Of a stretch of DNA of 64,000 bases, positions 1 through 12,417 are shown piece after piece (the stretch's first letter is position 1; each line of letters begins with the position of its first letter). The DNA is from CAZGUH01 sp964529005 (GTDB lineage Bacteria; Actinomycetota; Acidimicrobiia; Acidimicrobiales; Ilumatobacteraceae), in contig CAZGUH010000003.1 of assembly GCA_964529005.1 (NCBI GenBank), positions 1 through 64,000 of the forward strand. The letters are read 5' to 3'. The notes below the pieces were generated by a model. That model was not told where the DNA came from. It saw only the letters and a program-made list of their open reading frames with translations, and made no database searches. Both the position numbers and the translations under genes were made by a program.

Positions 1-68
1 GATCCTCGACACACTCGCTGCATATCTCCATCGAATCAACGACTCAGGACACTAGCGCGGCGTCGCTC

Positions 69-1853
69 TCAGCGGCGCGGAGGGTCGACCTCGATGCGGA
101 CGCGCCGGCGCGGCGGGCGCGGCGCGGCGCCCAGCGCGTCGGCGAGCGGGCGCCATCCGGACGCCCGCACGAGGAAGCCGTCGTCCGGCCCCCCGCCGAC
201 CTGCACCCGATCGTCGGCGCGGAGCGCGTCGGCCATCTCGGCGGCGCCGGGGCCACCGATCCATGCGAGACCGCCGAACGGCGGGAAGCCGAGGGTCCGC
301 CGGCGCTCCGTCTCGACGGCCGTCAGCCGGCCCGGGTCGGCGAGCAGCGCGGCCTGCACGACCTCGTGGCGCGGCAGAGAGGTCTGCACCAGGACGCGGC
401 CGCCGTCGGCGCGTCGGCCGACGAGCCGAGCCGCGCGCACCAGCAGCGCCATCGCCTGCTCGGCGGCGCGGTAGCGCGGAGCGAGCAGCTCGGCATCGAA
501 GTCCAAGAACGCGACGACATCGGCCGAGCGAACCCGGTGGAGCGCGGCCTCCGTTCCCACGACGACGGCCGGGGCGCCGTCTCCGACGTCGAGCGGCGCA
601 GAGTCTCCGGTCGTGACCGCCACAGGCCGGCCGGCCGCGGCCTCGAGGTCGTCGCGCAGGCGCGTCACCCCGTGGCGGATCTGCGCCAATCCGGTGGACC
701 CGCACACCTGGCACACCGCGGGCCGCTGCGTCGCGCAGCGGCGGCACACCAACCGGCCGTCGTCGGCCTGCGCGACCGCCGCGTCGCAGCGCTCGCAGCG
801 TTGCAAGCTGCGGCAGGCCCGGCACGCCAGCAGGCGCGCCCGCCCCGTCGTGTTCAGGACGCACACCACCCGGCGGGCCGGGTCGCGCAGCTCGCGGATC
901 AGCGGCGACGTGACCAGCGAGCGCTTCCACGGCTCCTCGTCACCGCGGTCGACCACGGTCAGCACGGGCCAGCTGGCGCGCTCGTCGGCGGCCGGCGCGC
1001 GGCGCACGACCCGGTTCGTGGCGACGGCCACCACCGACGGCGACGGCGAGACCAATAGGGCGGGGACACCGGCCCGCCGGGCGCGCTCGCGGGCGACGTC
1101 GCGGGCGTGCCATGTCGGTGATCGCTCCTCCTGAAGGGCCTCGTCGTGCTCGTCGAGGACCACGACGGCGCCCAGGCCGGGGCACGGCGCCCACGCCGCG
1201 GCGCGCGCGCCGACGACGACGTCGACCCCGCCCGCCGCGTCCGCCCAGTCGTCGGGCATCACGGCCACGGCGCGCCCGGCCCGTCGCAGGCGCGCTCCGA
1301 GGATGCGCGCCCCGTCGACCGACGGCGTGAGCGCCAGCACCGCGCCGTGGCGGCAGGCGGCGAGCACGGCGGGGAGCAGGTCGTCGTTGGGAGGCAGGCG
1401 CAGGACCCCGCCACCGGCGTCGAGCACCTCGCGAGCGAGCTCGCTCACCGGCTCCGGCGGCGGACCGCCGCGCCGCGGGGGCGGGATCGACCGCACGCGC
1501 CGCGGCGGCGACGCGGCGACGAGGAACGGCCGGCGGCGCCCGCTGACCCAACGATGGGCGGCCCATGCGCTCAGCTCCACCAACTCGGGCGACGGGCCCT
1601 CGCCGCTGACCTGCGCGATCGGCAGGAGGCGCTCAGGGCTGATGTCGCCGGGATCGGCGCCGAGGGCGACCACCCAGCCGCCGACCCGGCGGCCATGGAG
1701 CGGCGCGCGCACCACCGAGCCGACCCGCACGGAGGCCTGCATCGCCGGGGGCACCAGGTAGTCGAACTGCTTGTCGAGCCCCGTCACGTCGGGCACGACC
1801 CGAGCGATGAGGAGCCCGCCGGTGTCGTCGGGGCCCGCGGGCCCCGCGGTCAC
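69..1853 (-). CDS. priA: Primosomal protein N' (PriA), helicase-degenerate
   Basis: A 594-residue PriA-family protein, the replication-restart factor that recognises stalled forks and reloads the replisome. The N-terminal 3'-DNA-binding region is recognisable and the eight-cysteine zinc-binding region is intact, with CRACRS, CERC, CRRC and CQVC pairs around residues 350-410. The Walker A segment, GVTGSGKT in active PriA, reads GVLRLPPND here, and the DEEH box reads DEHD. ATP-driven helicase activity is therefore unlikely, as is known for actinobacterial PriA proteins. The start is a GTG overlapping the metK stop in a GTGA junction, so the two are probably translationally coupled. It is the last gene of the operon. 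The 68 bases below it show nothing recognisable. Confidence 0.93.
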   Translation of the reverse strand: MTAGPAGPDDTGGLLIARVVPDVTGLDKQFDYLVPPAMQASVRVGSVVRAPLHGRRVGGWVVALGADPGDISPERLLPIAQVSGEGPSPELVELSAWAAHRWVSGRRRPFLVAASPPRRVRSIPPPRRGGPPPEPVSELAREVLDAGGGVLRLPPNDDLLPAVLAACRHGAVLALTPSVDGARILGARLRRAGRAVAVMPDDWADAAGGVDVVVGARAAAWAPCPGLGAVVVLDEHDEALQEERSPTWHARDVARERARRAGVPALLVSPSPSVVAVATNRVVRRAPAADERASWPVLTVVDRGDEEPWKRSLVTSPLIRELRDPARRVVCVLNTTGRARLLACRACRSLQRCERCDAAVAQADDGRLVCRRCATQRPAVCQVCGSTGLAQIRHGVTRLRDDLEAAAGRPVAVTTGDSAPLDVGDGAPAVVVGTEAALHRVRSADVVAFLDFDAELLAPRYRAAEQAMALLVRAARLVGRRADGGRVLVQTSLPRHEVVQAALLADPGRLTAVETERRRTLGFPPFGGLAWIGGPGAAEMADALRADDRVQVGGGPDDGFLVRASGWRPLADALGAAPRPPRRRVRIEVDPPRR

Positions 1854-3043
1854 ACGCCGACGGCCGAGCGGAAGTCGTCGAGGCGGCTCGTCTGCTCCCA
1901 CGTGAACTCGGGGAGGCTGCGGCCGAAGTGACCGTAGGCGGCCGTCTTGCGGAAGATCGGGCGCTTCAGGTCGAGATCGCGCACGATCGCCGCCGGGCGC
2001 AGGTCGAACACGTCGCGGACGGCCTGCTCGATCTTCTCCGGGTCGACCACGTGGGTGCCGAACGTCTCGACGAGGATGCTCACCGGCTGGGCCATGCCGA
2101 TCGCGTACGCGACCTGCACCTCGCAGCGCGTCGCCGCGCCCGACGCCACGACGTGCTTGGCGACCCAGCGCGCGGCGTAGGCGGCGGAGCGGTCGACCTT
2201 GCTCGGGTCCTTGCCGCTGAACGCGCCACCGCCGTGGCGGCCCATGCCGCCGTACGTGTCGACGATGATCTTGCGGCCCGTCAACCCCGTGTCGGCATGG
2301 GGGCCGCCGAGCACGAACTGTCCGGTCGGGTTGACGTAGATGTTGAAGTCGTCGTCGGCGAACTGGGCGGGGACGACCGGCCGGATGACGTTCTCGATGA
2401 GGTCGGGCCGGATGACGGTGTCGCGATCGATGCCGTCGGCGTGCTGCGTGCTGACCAGCGCGGCGAGCAGGCGGACGGGCTTGCCGTCGACGTACTCGAA
2501 CGTCACCTGGGTCTTGCCGTCGGGCCGCAGGTAGGGCACGACGCCGGCCTTGCGGACCTCGGAGAGCCGCTCGGCCATGCGGTGCGCCAGCCAGATCGGC
2601 AGCGGCATGAGGTCGGGCGTCTCGTCGCAGGCGTAGCCGAACATCATTCCCTGATCGCCTGCGCCCTGGGCGTTGATCACGTCCTCGCCGCTCTTGCCAC
2701 CGCGCAGCTCCTCGCTCTTGTCGACGCCCTGCGCGATGTCGGGGCTCTGCTCGTCGATCGAGACCATGACACCGCACGTGTTGCCGTCGTAGCCGTACAG
2801 CGCGTTGTCGTACCCGATGCTCTTGATCACCTCGCGCGCCAGCTTGGGGATCTCGACGTAGGCCGTCGTCGTGATCTCGCCCGCCACCACGCACAGACCC
2901 GTCGTGAGCAACGTCTCGCAGGCCACGCGTCCGTTCGGGTCCTCGGCCAGGATGGCGTCGAGGACGGCGTCGCTGACCTGGTCAGCCATCTTGTCGGGAT
3001 GGCCCTCGGTGACGCTCTCGGAGGTGAAGGTCCAGCGGCTCAC
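1850..3043 (-). CDS. metK: S-adenosylmethionine synthetase
   Basis: Makes S-adenosylmethionine from methionine and ATP in the cytosol. The 397-residue length is normal. Visible signatures are GHPDK near the N-terminus (ATP/Mg contact), the GAGDQGMMFGYA signature near residue 125, and the glycine-rich GGGAFSGKDPSKVDRS loop near residue 265. The start is a GTG preceded by GAGGAG at good spacing. It lies 45 bases downstream of coaBC and overlaps priA by four bases. The spacer is too short for a SAM riboswitch, so expression most likely follows the upstream operon. Confidence 0.97.
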   Translation of the reverse strand: MSRWTFTSESVTEGHPDKMADQVSDAVLDAILAEDPNGRVACETLLTTGLCVVAGEITTTAYVEIPKLAREVIKSIGYDNALYGYDGNTCGVMVSIDEQSPDIAQGVDKSEELRGGKSGEDVINAQGAGDQGMMFGYACDETPDLMPLPIWLAHRMAERLSEVRKAGVVPYLRPDGKTQVTFEYVDGKPVRLLAALVSTQHADGIDRDTVIRPDLIENVIRPVVPAQFADDDFNIYVNPTGQFVLGGPHADTGLTGRKIIVDTYGGMGRHGGGAFSGKDPSKVDRSAAYAARWVAKHVVASGAATRCEVQVAYAIGMAQPVSILVETFGTHVVDPEKIEQAVRDVFDLRPAAIVRDLDLKRPIFRKTAAYGHFGRSLPEFTWEQTSRLDDFRSAVGV

Positions 3044-3088
3044 GGAATGCTCCTCATTCGGGGGATCGAGAGATGGTACTCAGGGCGG

Positions 3089-4309
3089 TCATGCGCGGGC
3101 GGTGCGTTCGCGGCGGATCTCGATGGCCGCATCGAGGACGCTGCGGGCGATCGTGCGCTTGTCGGAGATGTCGATCGCGGTGGACACGACAGAGCCGCCG
3201 GGCCGGCTGCGCAGCAGCGTGACGGCGTTCGTGTCGTGCTGGAACCCTACGCCAGGCAGGCTCACGTCGTTGGCCACCACGAGGTCGAGGTTCTTGCGCT
3301 CGAGCTTCGACGTCGCGTTGGCGACCAGGTCGGAGGTCTCGGCCGCGAACCCGACGAGCACCTGTCCGGCCGGCTTGCGTGCGCCGAGGGCAGCGAGGAT
3401 GTCGGGGGTCGGCTCGAGCTCGATCCTCGGGACCCCGCCGTCCTTCTTGATCTTCTGCGCGCTCGGCGCGACCGGGCGGAAGTCGGCGACCGCCGCGGCC
3501 ATGACGACGATGTCCGCGCCGGCGGCGACGTGCTCGAGCGCGGCCTGCATCTCGGCTGCGGTCTCCACGGCGACGCGCTCGACGCCTGCCGGAACCGGCA
3601 GGTCGGCGGTTGTCACGAGCGTCACACGGGCCCCGCGTGCGGCGGCGTCGGCAGCGATGGCATGGCCCTGCTTGCCGCTCGAGCGGTTGGCGATCACGCG
3701 CACCGCGTCGATCGGCTCGCGCGTGCCGCCGGCGCTGACGACGACGCTGAGCCCGGCCAGATCGCGCGGGCCGAGGGCGTCGTCGACGGCGGCGACGATC
3801 ACCTCCGGCGCAGCGAGCCGGCCGGCGCCGACGTCGCCACCGGCGAGGCGGCCGGATTCGGGCTCGACGACCCTGACACCGCGGCGCAACAGGGTGGCGA
3901 TGTTGTCCTGCACCGCCGGGTGCTCCCACATCTCGGTGTGCATCGCCGGACAGACGACGACGGGCGCCCGCGTCGCCAGGAGCACGTTGGTCAACAGGTC
4001 GGTCGACAGCCCGTGGGCGTAGGCGGCGAGCACCCGGGCGGTCGCCGGGGCGACGACGATCACGTCGGCGCTCTGACCCAGGCGGGTGTGCGGGATCGGT
4101 GATCCGTCGTCCCACAAGCTGGTGTGCGCCGGCTCGCTGGCCAGCGCGGAGAACGTGGTGAGACCGACGAACCGGGTCGCCCCGGCGGTCAGCACGGGCG
4201 CGACGTGCGCTCCGGCGTCGACCATCCGGCGGCACACCTCGACGGCTTTGTAGGCGGCGATGCCGCCGCACACGCCGAGCACCACCCGGGCGCCGTCGAG
4301 ATGGGTCAT
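3089..4309 (-). CDS. coaBC: Bifunctional phosphopantothenoylcysteine decarboxylase / synthetase
   Basis: Two consecutive steps of coenzyme A synthesis in 406 residues. The N-terminal flavoprotein half (about 1-185) decarboxylates phosphopantothenoylcysteine; the C-terminal half joins phosphopantothenate to cysteine using CTP. CGGIAAYK marks the FMN domain. The substrate-binding motif reads PAMHTEMW rather than PAMNxxMW, and the flap reads LAGGDVGAGR, without the catalytic cysteine of E. coli Dfp. Both changes resemble the mycobacterial enzymes, so they do not suggest loss of function. The synthetase half has SAGGTREPID, NRSSGKQG, AAAVADFRP and the QKIKK lysine. Start ATG; 38 bases after rpoZ. 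Confidence 0.95.
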   Translation of the reverse strand: MTHLDGARVVLGVCGGIAAYKAVEVCRRMVDAGAHVAPVLTAGATRFVGLTTFSALASEPAHTSLWDDGSPIPHTRLGQSADVIVVAPATARVLAAYAHGLSTDLLTNVLLATRAPVVVCPAMHTEMWEHPAVQDNIATLLRRGVRVVEPESGRLAGGDVGAGRLAAPEVIVAAVDDALGPRDLAGLSVVVSAGGTREPIDAVRVIANRSSGKQGHAIAADAAARGARVTLVTTADLPVPAGVERVAVETAAEMQAALEHVAAGADIVVMAAAVADFRPVAPSAQKIKKDGGVPRIELEPTPDILAALGARKPAGQVLVGFAAETSDLVANATSKLERKNLDLVVANDVSLPGVGFQHDTNAVTLLRSRPGGSVVSTAIDISDKRTIARSVLDAAIEIRRERTARA

Positions 4310-4347
4310 CGCCGAGGTCGCCTCGGGCGTGGCGCGCGGCGCCGGGC

Positions 4348-4647
4348 TCAGGCCTCGGTGGCCGGAAGCTCGTCGACCGCCTCGTCGACCGGCTCGGGGA
4401 CGGCGACCGCGGTGCGCTTGATCTTGTCGGCGGCGATCTCCTCGAAGCCGATGCTCAAGGGCTTGCGTGCCACCGAGCTGACCTGCGGGGGGACCATGTG
4501 CCCGAGACCCTCGCCGAGCTGGTTGAAGTAGGCGTTGATCTGCCGCGCGCGGCGTGCCGCCAGCGTGACGAGGCTGAACTTCGAATCGACCTTGTCGAGC
4601 AGTTCCTCGATCGGCGGGTTCATCATGGTGTCGTGCGCACGCGCCAT
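4348..4647 (-). CDS. rpoZ: RNA polymerase omega subunit
   Basis: A 99-residue omega subunit, which clamps the beta' C-terminus and helps assemble RNA polymerase. Visible are the N-terminal PPIEELLDKVDSKF segment, the RARQIN helix and the KPLSIGFEEIAADKI segment. The chosen ATG (MARAHDTMMN) has AAGGGAA about ten bases upstream. A methionine at residue 7 or 8 is a possible alternative and would match some shorter relatives. It sits between gmk and coaBC as in other actinobacteria. Confidence 0.93.
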   Translation of the reverse strand: MARAHDTMMNPPIEELLDKVDSKFSLVTLAARRARQINAYFNQLGEGLGHMVPPQVSSVARKPLSIGFEEIAADKIKRTAVAVPEPVDEAVDELPATEA

Positions 4648-4683
4648 CGCTGGCAAGTTCCCTTCGTGACTCTTCGGTCCGAG

Positions 4684-4706
4684 CGGTCCGGCCGCTGACC
4701 GGACCG
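4684..4706 (-). terminator. GC hairpin between gmk and rpoZ
   Basis: Perfect inverted repeat CGGTCCGG / CCGGACCG (eight base pairs, seven-base loop) in the 143-base gmk-rpoZ gap. No T-run follows on the minus strand. It could be a weak terminator, a processing site or part of an rpoZ leader. Confidence 0.35.
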
Positions 4707-4790
4707 GCCCGCGGGGGCCGTTCGATGATACCCGCAGATCAGGGCTGATAGCGGGATCTCCGCGCGACGGCGCGGCCGGGCCCGGCGGGG

Positions 4791-5360
4791 TCAGTGGGTG
4801 CGGTGGCAGGCGCGGGCGTCGTCGATGATCCGCAGCATCTCGTCGATGGTGCGTTCGAGGTCGTCGTTCACGACGACGTGGTCGGCCAGCATGCGCCCGA
4901 TCGGCTCTTCCTCCTCGGCCTTGCGCAAGCGCTCGAGGACCTTGTCCGGCGGATCGCCGCGCCCGCGCAACCGGCGCTCCTGCTCGGCGCGCGTCGGGGG
5001 CAGAACGAAGATCAACAGCGCCTCGGGGTGCAGAGCCTTGACCTGGCGAGCGCCGTCCACCTCGATCTCGAGCACGACATCGCGTCCGGGCATGACGCTC
5101 GGGATCGGCGTGCCGTAGTAGTTGCCGAGGAACTCGGTGTGCTCGAGGAAGCCGCCGTTCGACAGGTGCTGCTCGAACGTCGCCCGGTCGGTGAAGACGT
5201 AGGCGTCGTCCGCTTCTCCGGGCCGTTGCTGGCGCGTGGTCCACGACCGGCTCAACCACAGCCGTGGATCACGCTCGACCAGGGCCCCGACGATGGTGCC
5301 TTTGCCGACCCCGCCGGGGCCGGAGACGACGATGATCAGTGGCTCAGCGTGGGCGGACAT
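4791..5360 (-). CDS. gmk: Guanylate kinase
   Basis: Phosphorylates GMP to GDP with ATP. The 189 residues are typical of the family. The P-loop GPGGVGKGT is near residue 14; SRSWTTRQQRPGE matches the GMP-binding S-R/T-TR-x-R-x-GE segment; LEIEVDGARQVK matches the conserved EIDVQGAxQ stretch. Start ATG, fifteen bases after mihF. mihF-gmk-rpoZ is a conserved actinobacterial block. Confidence 0.97.
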   Translation of the reverse strand: MSAHAEPLIIVVSGPGGVGKGTIVGALVERDPRLWLSRSWTTRQQRPGEADDAYVFTDRATFEQHLSNGGFLEHTEFLGNYYGTPIPSVMPGRDVVLEIEVDGARQVKALHPEALLIFVLPPTRAEQERRLRGRGDPPDKVLERLRKAEEEEPIGRMLADHVVVNDDLERTIDEMLRIIDDARACHRTH

Positions 5361-5375
5361 GCAGCCGCACGCTGA

Positions 5376-5687
5376 TCACTTGCCCAGTTGCTCCAGCAGG
5401 GTGCTCTTCTGCTGGGCGCCGAGGCCCTGCACACGGCGGTTCTCGGCGATGCCGATCTCCTCCATGACACGCCGCGCCTTCACCTTGCCCACACCGGGCA
5501 ACGACTCCAGCAGCGAGACGACCTTCAACTTGCCGACGGTGGAGTCGTTCGAGGCGAGCGCCTCGGCCAACGACAGCGAGCCGAGCTTCAAGCGCGACTT
5601 CAGCTCCGCACGGGCGGCGCGGGCCTCGGCGGCCTTCTGGAGGGCGGCGGCGCGCTGTTCGGGGCTGAGCGACGGGGGTGTAGCCAT
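5376..5687 (-). CDS. mihF: Actinobacterial integration host factor (mIHF)
   Basis: A 103-residue nucleoid-associated DNA-binding protein. The N-terminal half is a long charged helix; the C-terminal half has the helix-two-turn-helix/HhH DNA-binding segment with LPGVGKVKARRVMEEIGI, the family hallmark. I chose the ATG giving MATPPSLSPEQ because homologs begin at this point; the frame stays open 45 bases further upstream to another ATG, which would add an unlikely basic tail. Its position directly before gmk supports the call. Confidence 0.95.
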   Translation of the reverse strand: MATPPSLSPEQRAAALQKAAEARAARAELKSRLKLGSLSLAEALASNDSTVGKLKVVSLLESLPGVGKVKARRVMEEIGIAENRRVQGLGAQQKSTLLEQLGK

Positions 5688-5744
5688 GCGCGCACGATAC
5701 CGCGACTCCTCGCTGACGTGGCGGACCATCACCGCCCAAATCCG

Positions 5745-6688
5745 TCAGGAAACGCTGTGCGTGGTGGATGTCAACGCGCTGAGTGATGGAAAGGCGTGTC
5801 TGCGGGCCCAGGCGACGAGTTCGGAGAGGACCCGGATCGTCGCTCGGGGATCGGCGAAATTCGCCGTGCCGACCTGCACCGCCTGCGCTCCGGCCAGCAT
5901 CAACTCGGCCGCCTCCCACCCGGTGGCGACCCCGCCGACGCCGACGATCGGCAGGTCGGGATGGGCGCTGCGCACGTCGTACACGGCCCGGACGGCGACG
6001 GGATGGATCGCCCGGCCGGAGAGGCCTCCCCCGCCGTTGCCGAGGGCCGGGCGACCGGTGCGCTCGTCGATCACCATCCCGAGCACGGTGTTCACCAGCG
6101 TGACGGCATCGGCGCCGGCGGCACGCACGGCCCCGGCGACCTCGACGATGCGATCGGTGTTGGGGCTCAACTTGGCCCACAGCGGCTTGCCGGCGACGGC
6201 GCAGGCGCGCACGACCTCGGCGCTCAGGTCGGCGTCGTGGGCGAACATCCCGCGACGCCCTTCGAGGTTCGGGCACGACAGGTTGATCTCGACGGCGACG
6301 AGGCCGTCCGCTCCGGCCAGCAGCTCGGCGGCGGCCCCGTACTCGGCGACGCTGCGACCCCAGATGCTGGCGACCACCCGTGCCCCCCGGTCGCGCAGCT
6401 CGGGCAACCCGTGGCCGAGCCAGGCGCGCACACCCGCGCCCTGCAACCCGACCGCGTTGAGCATTCCTTGCGCCGTCGGATGCAGGCGCGGCGCAGGGTT
6501 GCCGTCCCACGCGAACGCCGCCAGCGACTTGACCACGACAGCGCCGAGCGCGGAGGGGTCGACGAACGGCGCCAGCTCGGCGCCGTAGCCGGCCGTGCCG
6601 GAGGCGGTCATCACCGGGTTCGGAAGCTCGAGCGACCCGACGCGCACGCGCGTGTCGACGTCGTGGACAGCCCCACGCCGACGCGCGG

Positions 6689-6692
<4 letters not shown>
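5745..6692 (-). CDS. pyrD: Dihydroorotate dehydrogenase, class 1B type
   Basis: Oxidises dihydroorotate to orotate. 315-residue FMN TIM barrel. The N-terminus SGTAGYGAE, the KSLAAFAWDGNPAPR segment and GMLNAVGLQGAG are typical of the class 1B (PyrDB) branch, and the catalytic cysteine lies in NLSCPN. Class 1B enzymes normally work with the FeS/FAD partner PyrK, which is not in this window. The GTG start overlaps the carB stop in a GTGA junction. The gene occupies the place where many actinobacteria carry pyrF; no pyrF is seen here. Confidence 0.93.
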
Positions 6693-9978
<3,286 letters not shown>

Positions 9979-9979
<1 letters not shown>

Positions 9980-11088
9980 CAGCTGGCGCCGTTCTCGTCG
10001 ACGAGCGCCGCGAACTGCGCGAAGAGATAGCGACTGTCGTGCGGGCCGGGGCCGGCCTCGGGGTGGTATTGGACGCTGAACGCCGGGGCGTCGAGCACTC
10101 TCATCCCTTCGTTGGTGCCGTCGTTGAGGTTGACGTGCGTGACCTGAACCCGGCCGCCCAGGGAGTCGGCCGCGACGCAGAAGTTGTGGTTCTGGCTCGT
10201 GATCTCGACGTGACCGGTCGCCTCCTCGCGCACCGGGTGGTTGCCGCCGTGATGTCCGAACGGCAGCTTGAACGTCGTGCCGCCCAGCGCTCGGGCGAGG
10301 AGTTGGTGCCCGAGGCAGATGCCGAAGATCGGCGCTCGGCCGAGCAGCTGACCGATCGCCTGCACGGCATACGGGACCGCCGCGGGATCGCCCGGCCCGT
10401 TCGACAGGAAGACACCGTCGGGGTTGCGCGCAAGCACCTCCTCCGCCGGCGTCGAGGCCGGGACGACGTGCACGTCGCCGATCTCGGACAGGCAGCGCAG
10501 GATCGTGCTCTTGATGCCGAAGTCGTAGGCGACGATCGACCGCCGGCGGTCCGCGTTGGGCGCAGCCGGCACGTCGTAGGCAGCCGGGGTCGTCACCTCC
10601 GCCACCAGGTCGATGCCATCGGTGCCGCGATCGGCCTTGGCTGCCGCCAGCAAGGTCGTCTCGTCCGCCGCGCCGAACGCGCCGGGCATCGCCCCGGTGT
10701 CGCGCAACACGCGGGTCAATCGGCGGGTGTCGATGCCGCCGATGCCCGACAGACCGTTGGCGCGCATCATGGCGTCGAGGCTGCGCTCCGCACGGTGGTT
10801 GCTGTGCCGGCGCGCCATCTCGCGCACGACGATGCCGCGGCAGAACGGCCGGCGGGCCTCGTCGTCGGCCAGGGTCGTGCCGTAGTTGCCGATGTGGGGG
10901 TAGGTGAACGTCACGATCTGACCGGCGTAGCTGGGGTCGGTGAGCACCTCCTGATACCCAGCCAGCACGGTGTTGAACACGACCTCCCCCGAGGCGACGC
11001 CGCCCGGAGGGTCGACGCCGAGCAGCTCGCCCTCGAAGACGCTGCCGTCGGCGAGCACGAGCGCCGCGGTCCTGATGGGCGAACTCAC
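9979..11088 (-). CDS. carA: Carbamoyl-phosphate synthase, small (glutaminase) subunit
   Basis: Hydrolyses glutamine and channels ammonia to CarB. The N-terminal half is the CPSase small-chain domain (GEVVFNT, GIGGIDTRRLTR). The C-terminal class I amidotransferase has the nucleophile cysteine in FGICLGHQLL and the histidine in VQYHPEAGPGP. I chose the GTG at 11086-11088 (369 residues, VSSPIRTAAL) because GGAGG lies six bases upstream; an ATG nine codons earlier would add residues not seen in homologs. A 48-base gap separates it from pyrC. Confidence 0.97.
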
Positions 11089-11136
11089 GACGATCCTCCA
11101 GGTCTGCATATACATTCCGGTTGCTGCATGACCATG

Positions 11137-12417
11137 CTATCGCTGCGCCGCCCCGTCGACCACGACGGCGTCGCCCGCGAAGATCGTGTGGCGCACCTTG
11201 CCGCGCACCGTCCGCCCTGCATATGGCGTGTTCCTGCTGCGGCTGGCGAGCGCGGCGGGGTCGACCGTCCATTCCTGGGTGGGATCGAACACGGCGAGAT
11301 TGGCGGGGCTCCCGACGGCGAGGGGGCAGCCGTGGCGGCCGGCGAGTCCGGCGATCGCGGCCGGCTTCCACGACATCGCCGCGATGACGTCGGCGAGCGG
11401 CATGTCGAGCTCGCCGAGCGCGAGAGCGAGCGCGGTCTCGAGGCCGAGCATGCCCGGCGGCGCCTCGTCGAGCGGCATCTGCTTGGCCTCGACGGGGTGG
11501 GGCGCGTGGTCGGTGGCGATGGCGTCGATCGTGCCGTCGGCGAGTCCGGCCTTGATCGCCGCGATGTCGGACGCGGTGCGCAGCGGCGGGTTGACCTTGA
11601 ACAGCGGGTCGTATTCGCGCAGAGCCTCGTCGGTGAGGGTGAAGTGGTGCGGCGCGGCCTCGGCCGTGACGGGGAGTCCGTCGGCTTTCGCCGCGCGCAC
11701 GAGCTCGACGCTGCGCGCCGTCGACAGGTGCAGGAAGTGCACCGTGGCGCCGGTCAGGCGCACGAGCTCGATGTCGCGGAACACCATCAGCTCCTCGGCG
11801 ATCGCCGGCCAGCCGGGCACGCCGAGATGGCTGCAGCACGCGCCTTCGTGCATCACCGCCCGTTCGGTCAGGCGGCTGACCTCGCAGTGCTGCGCGAGCG
11901 TGACGCCGAGGTTGCGGGCGTACTCGAGGGCGCGGCGCATCAACAGCGGGTCCTGCACGCCGTTGCCGTCGTCGGTGAACAGCGTGACGCCCGCGGCGGC
12001 GAGCTCGGCGAGCGGAGCGAGCGCTTCCCCCCCGCGTCCGACCGTGATGCACCCGGCCGGCAGCACGTCGCACAGCCGCGCCTCGGCGGCACGGCGGCGC
12101 ACGAGCTCGATCACCGCCAGCGAGTCGTGCGGTGGCGTGGTGTTCGGCATCGCCACCACCGCGGTGAAGCCGCCGAGCGCCGCCGCCCTGCTCCCGGTCT
12201 CGACGGTCTCGGCCTCCTCCTTGCCCGGCTCGCGCAGGTGCACGTGCAGGTCGACGAACCCGGGGCTGACGACGCAGCCGCCGGCATCGAGCACCGTGGC
12301 CCCGCTGATGTCGATCCGATCGCCGACCTCGGCGATCGCGCCGTGGTCGATGCGCACGTCGGCCCGGCGCTCGCCCGCCTGGTCGAGCACGGTCCCGCCA
12401 CGGATCACCAGACTCAC
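11137..12417 (-). CDS. pyrC: Dihydroorotase
   Basis: Closes carbamoyl aspartate to dihydroorotate in the third pyrimidine step. 426-residue amidohydrolase of the long, class I type. Metal ligands and substrate contacts are visible: HVHLREPG near residue 58, ETGSRAAALGGFT, the MPNTTPP loop, LHLST, and DHAPH near residue 305. The GTG start overlaps the pyrB stop (GTGA), implying coupling. Confidence 0.97.
   Translation of the reverse strand: MSLVIRGGTVLDQAGERRADVRIDHGAIAEVGDRIDISGATVLDAGGCVVSPGFVDLHVHLREPGKEEAETVETGSRAAALGGFTAVVAMPNTTPPHDSLAVIELVRRRAAEARLCDVLPAGCITVGRGGEALAPLAELAAAGVTLFTDDGNGVQDPLLMRRALEYARNLGVTLAQHCEVSRLTERAVMHEGACCSHLGVPGWPAIAEELMVFRDIELVRLTGATVHFLHLSTARSVELVRAAKADGLPVTAEAAPHHFTLTDEALREYDPLFKVNPPLRTASDIAAIKAGLADGTIDAIATDHAPHPVEAKQMPLDEAPPGMLGLETALALALGELDMPLADVIAAMSWKPAAIAGLAGRHGCPLAVGSPANLAVFDPTQEWTVDPAALASRSRNTPYAGRTVRGKVRHTIFAGDAVVVDGAAQR

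Noticed and set aside
69..2894. 941-residue open frame on the minus strand
   Set aside because: Only its last 594 residues are PriA; the upstream part is the metK gene read in another frame.
3044..3088. Possible SAM riboswitch before metK
   Set aside because: The spacer is only 45 bases and shows no SAM-I or SAM-IV core.
1928..4102. Long plus-strand open frame opposite metK and coaBC
   Set aside because: Antisense shadow of high-GC genes; low-complexity composition, no domain and no ribosome binding site.
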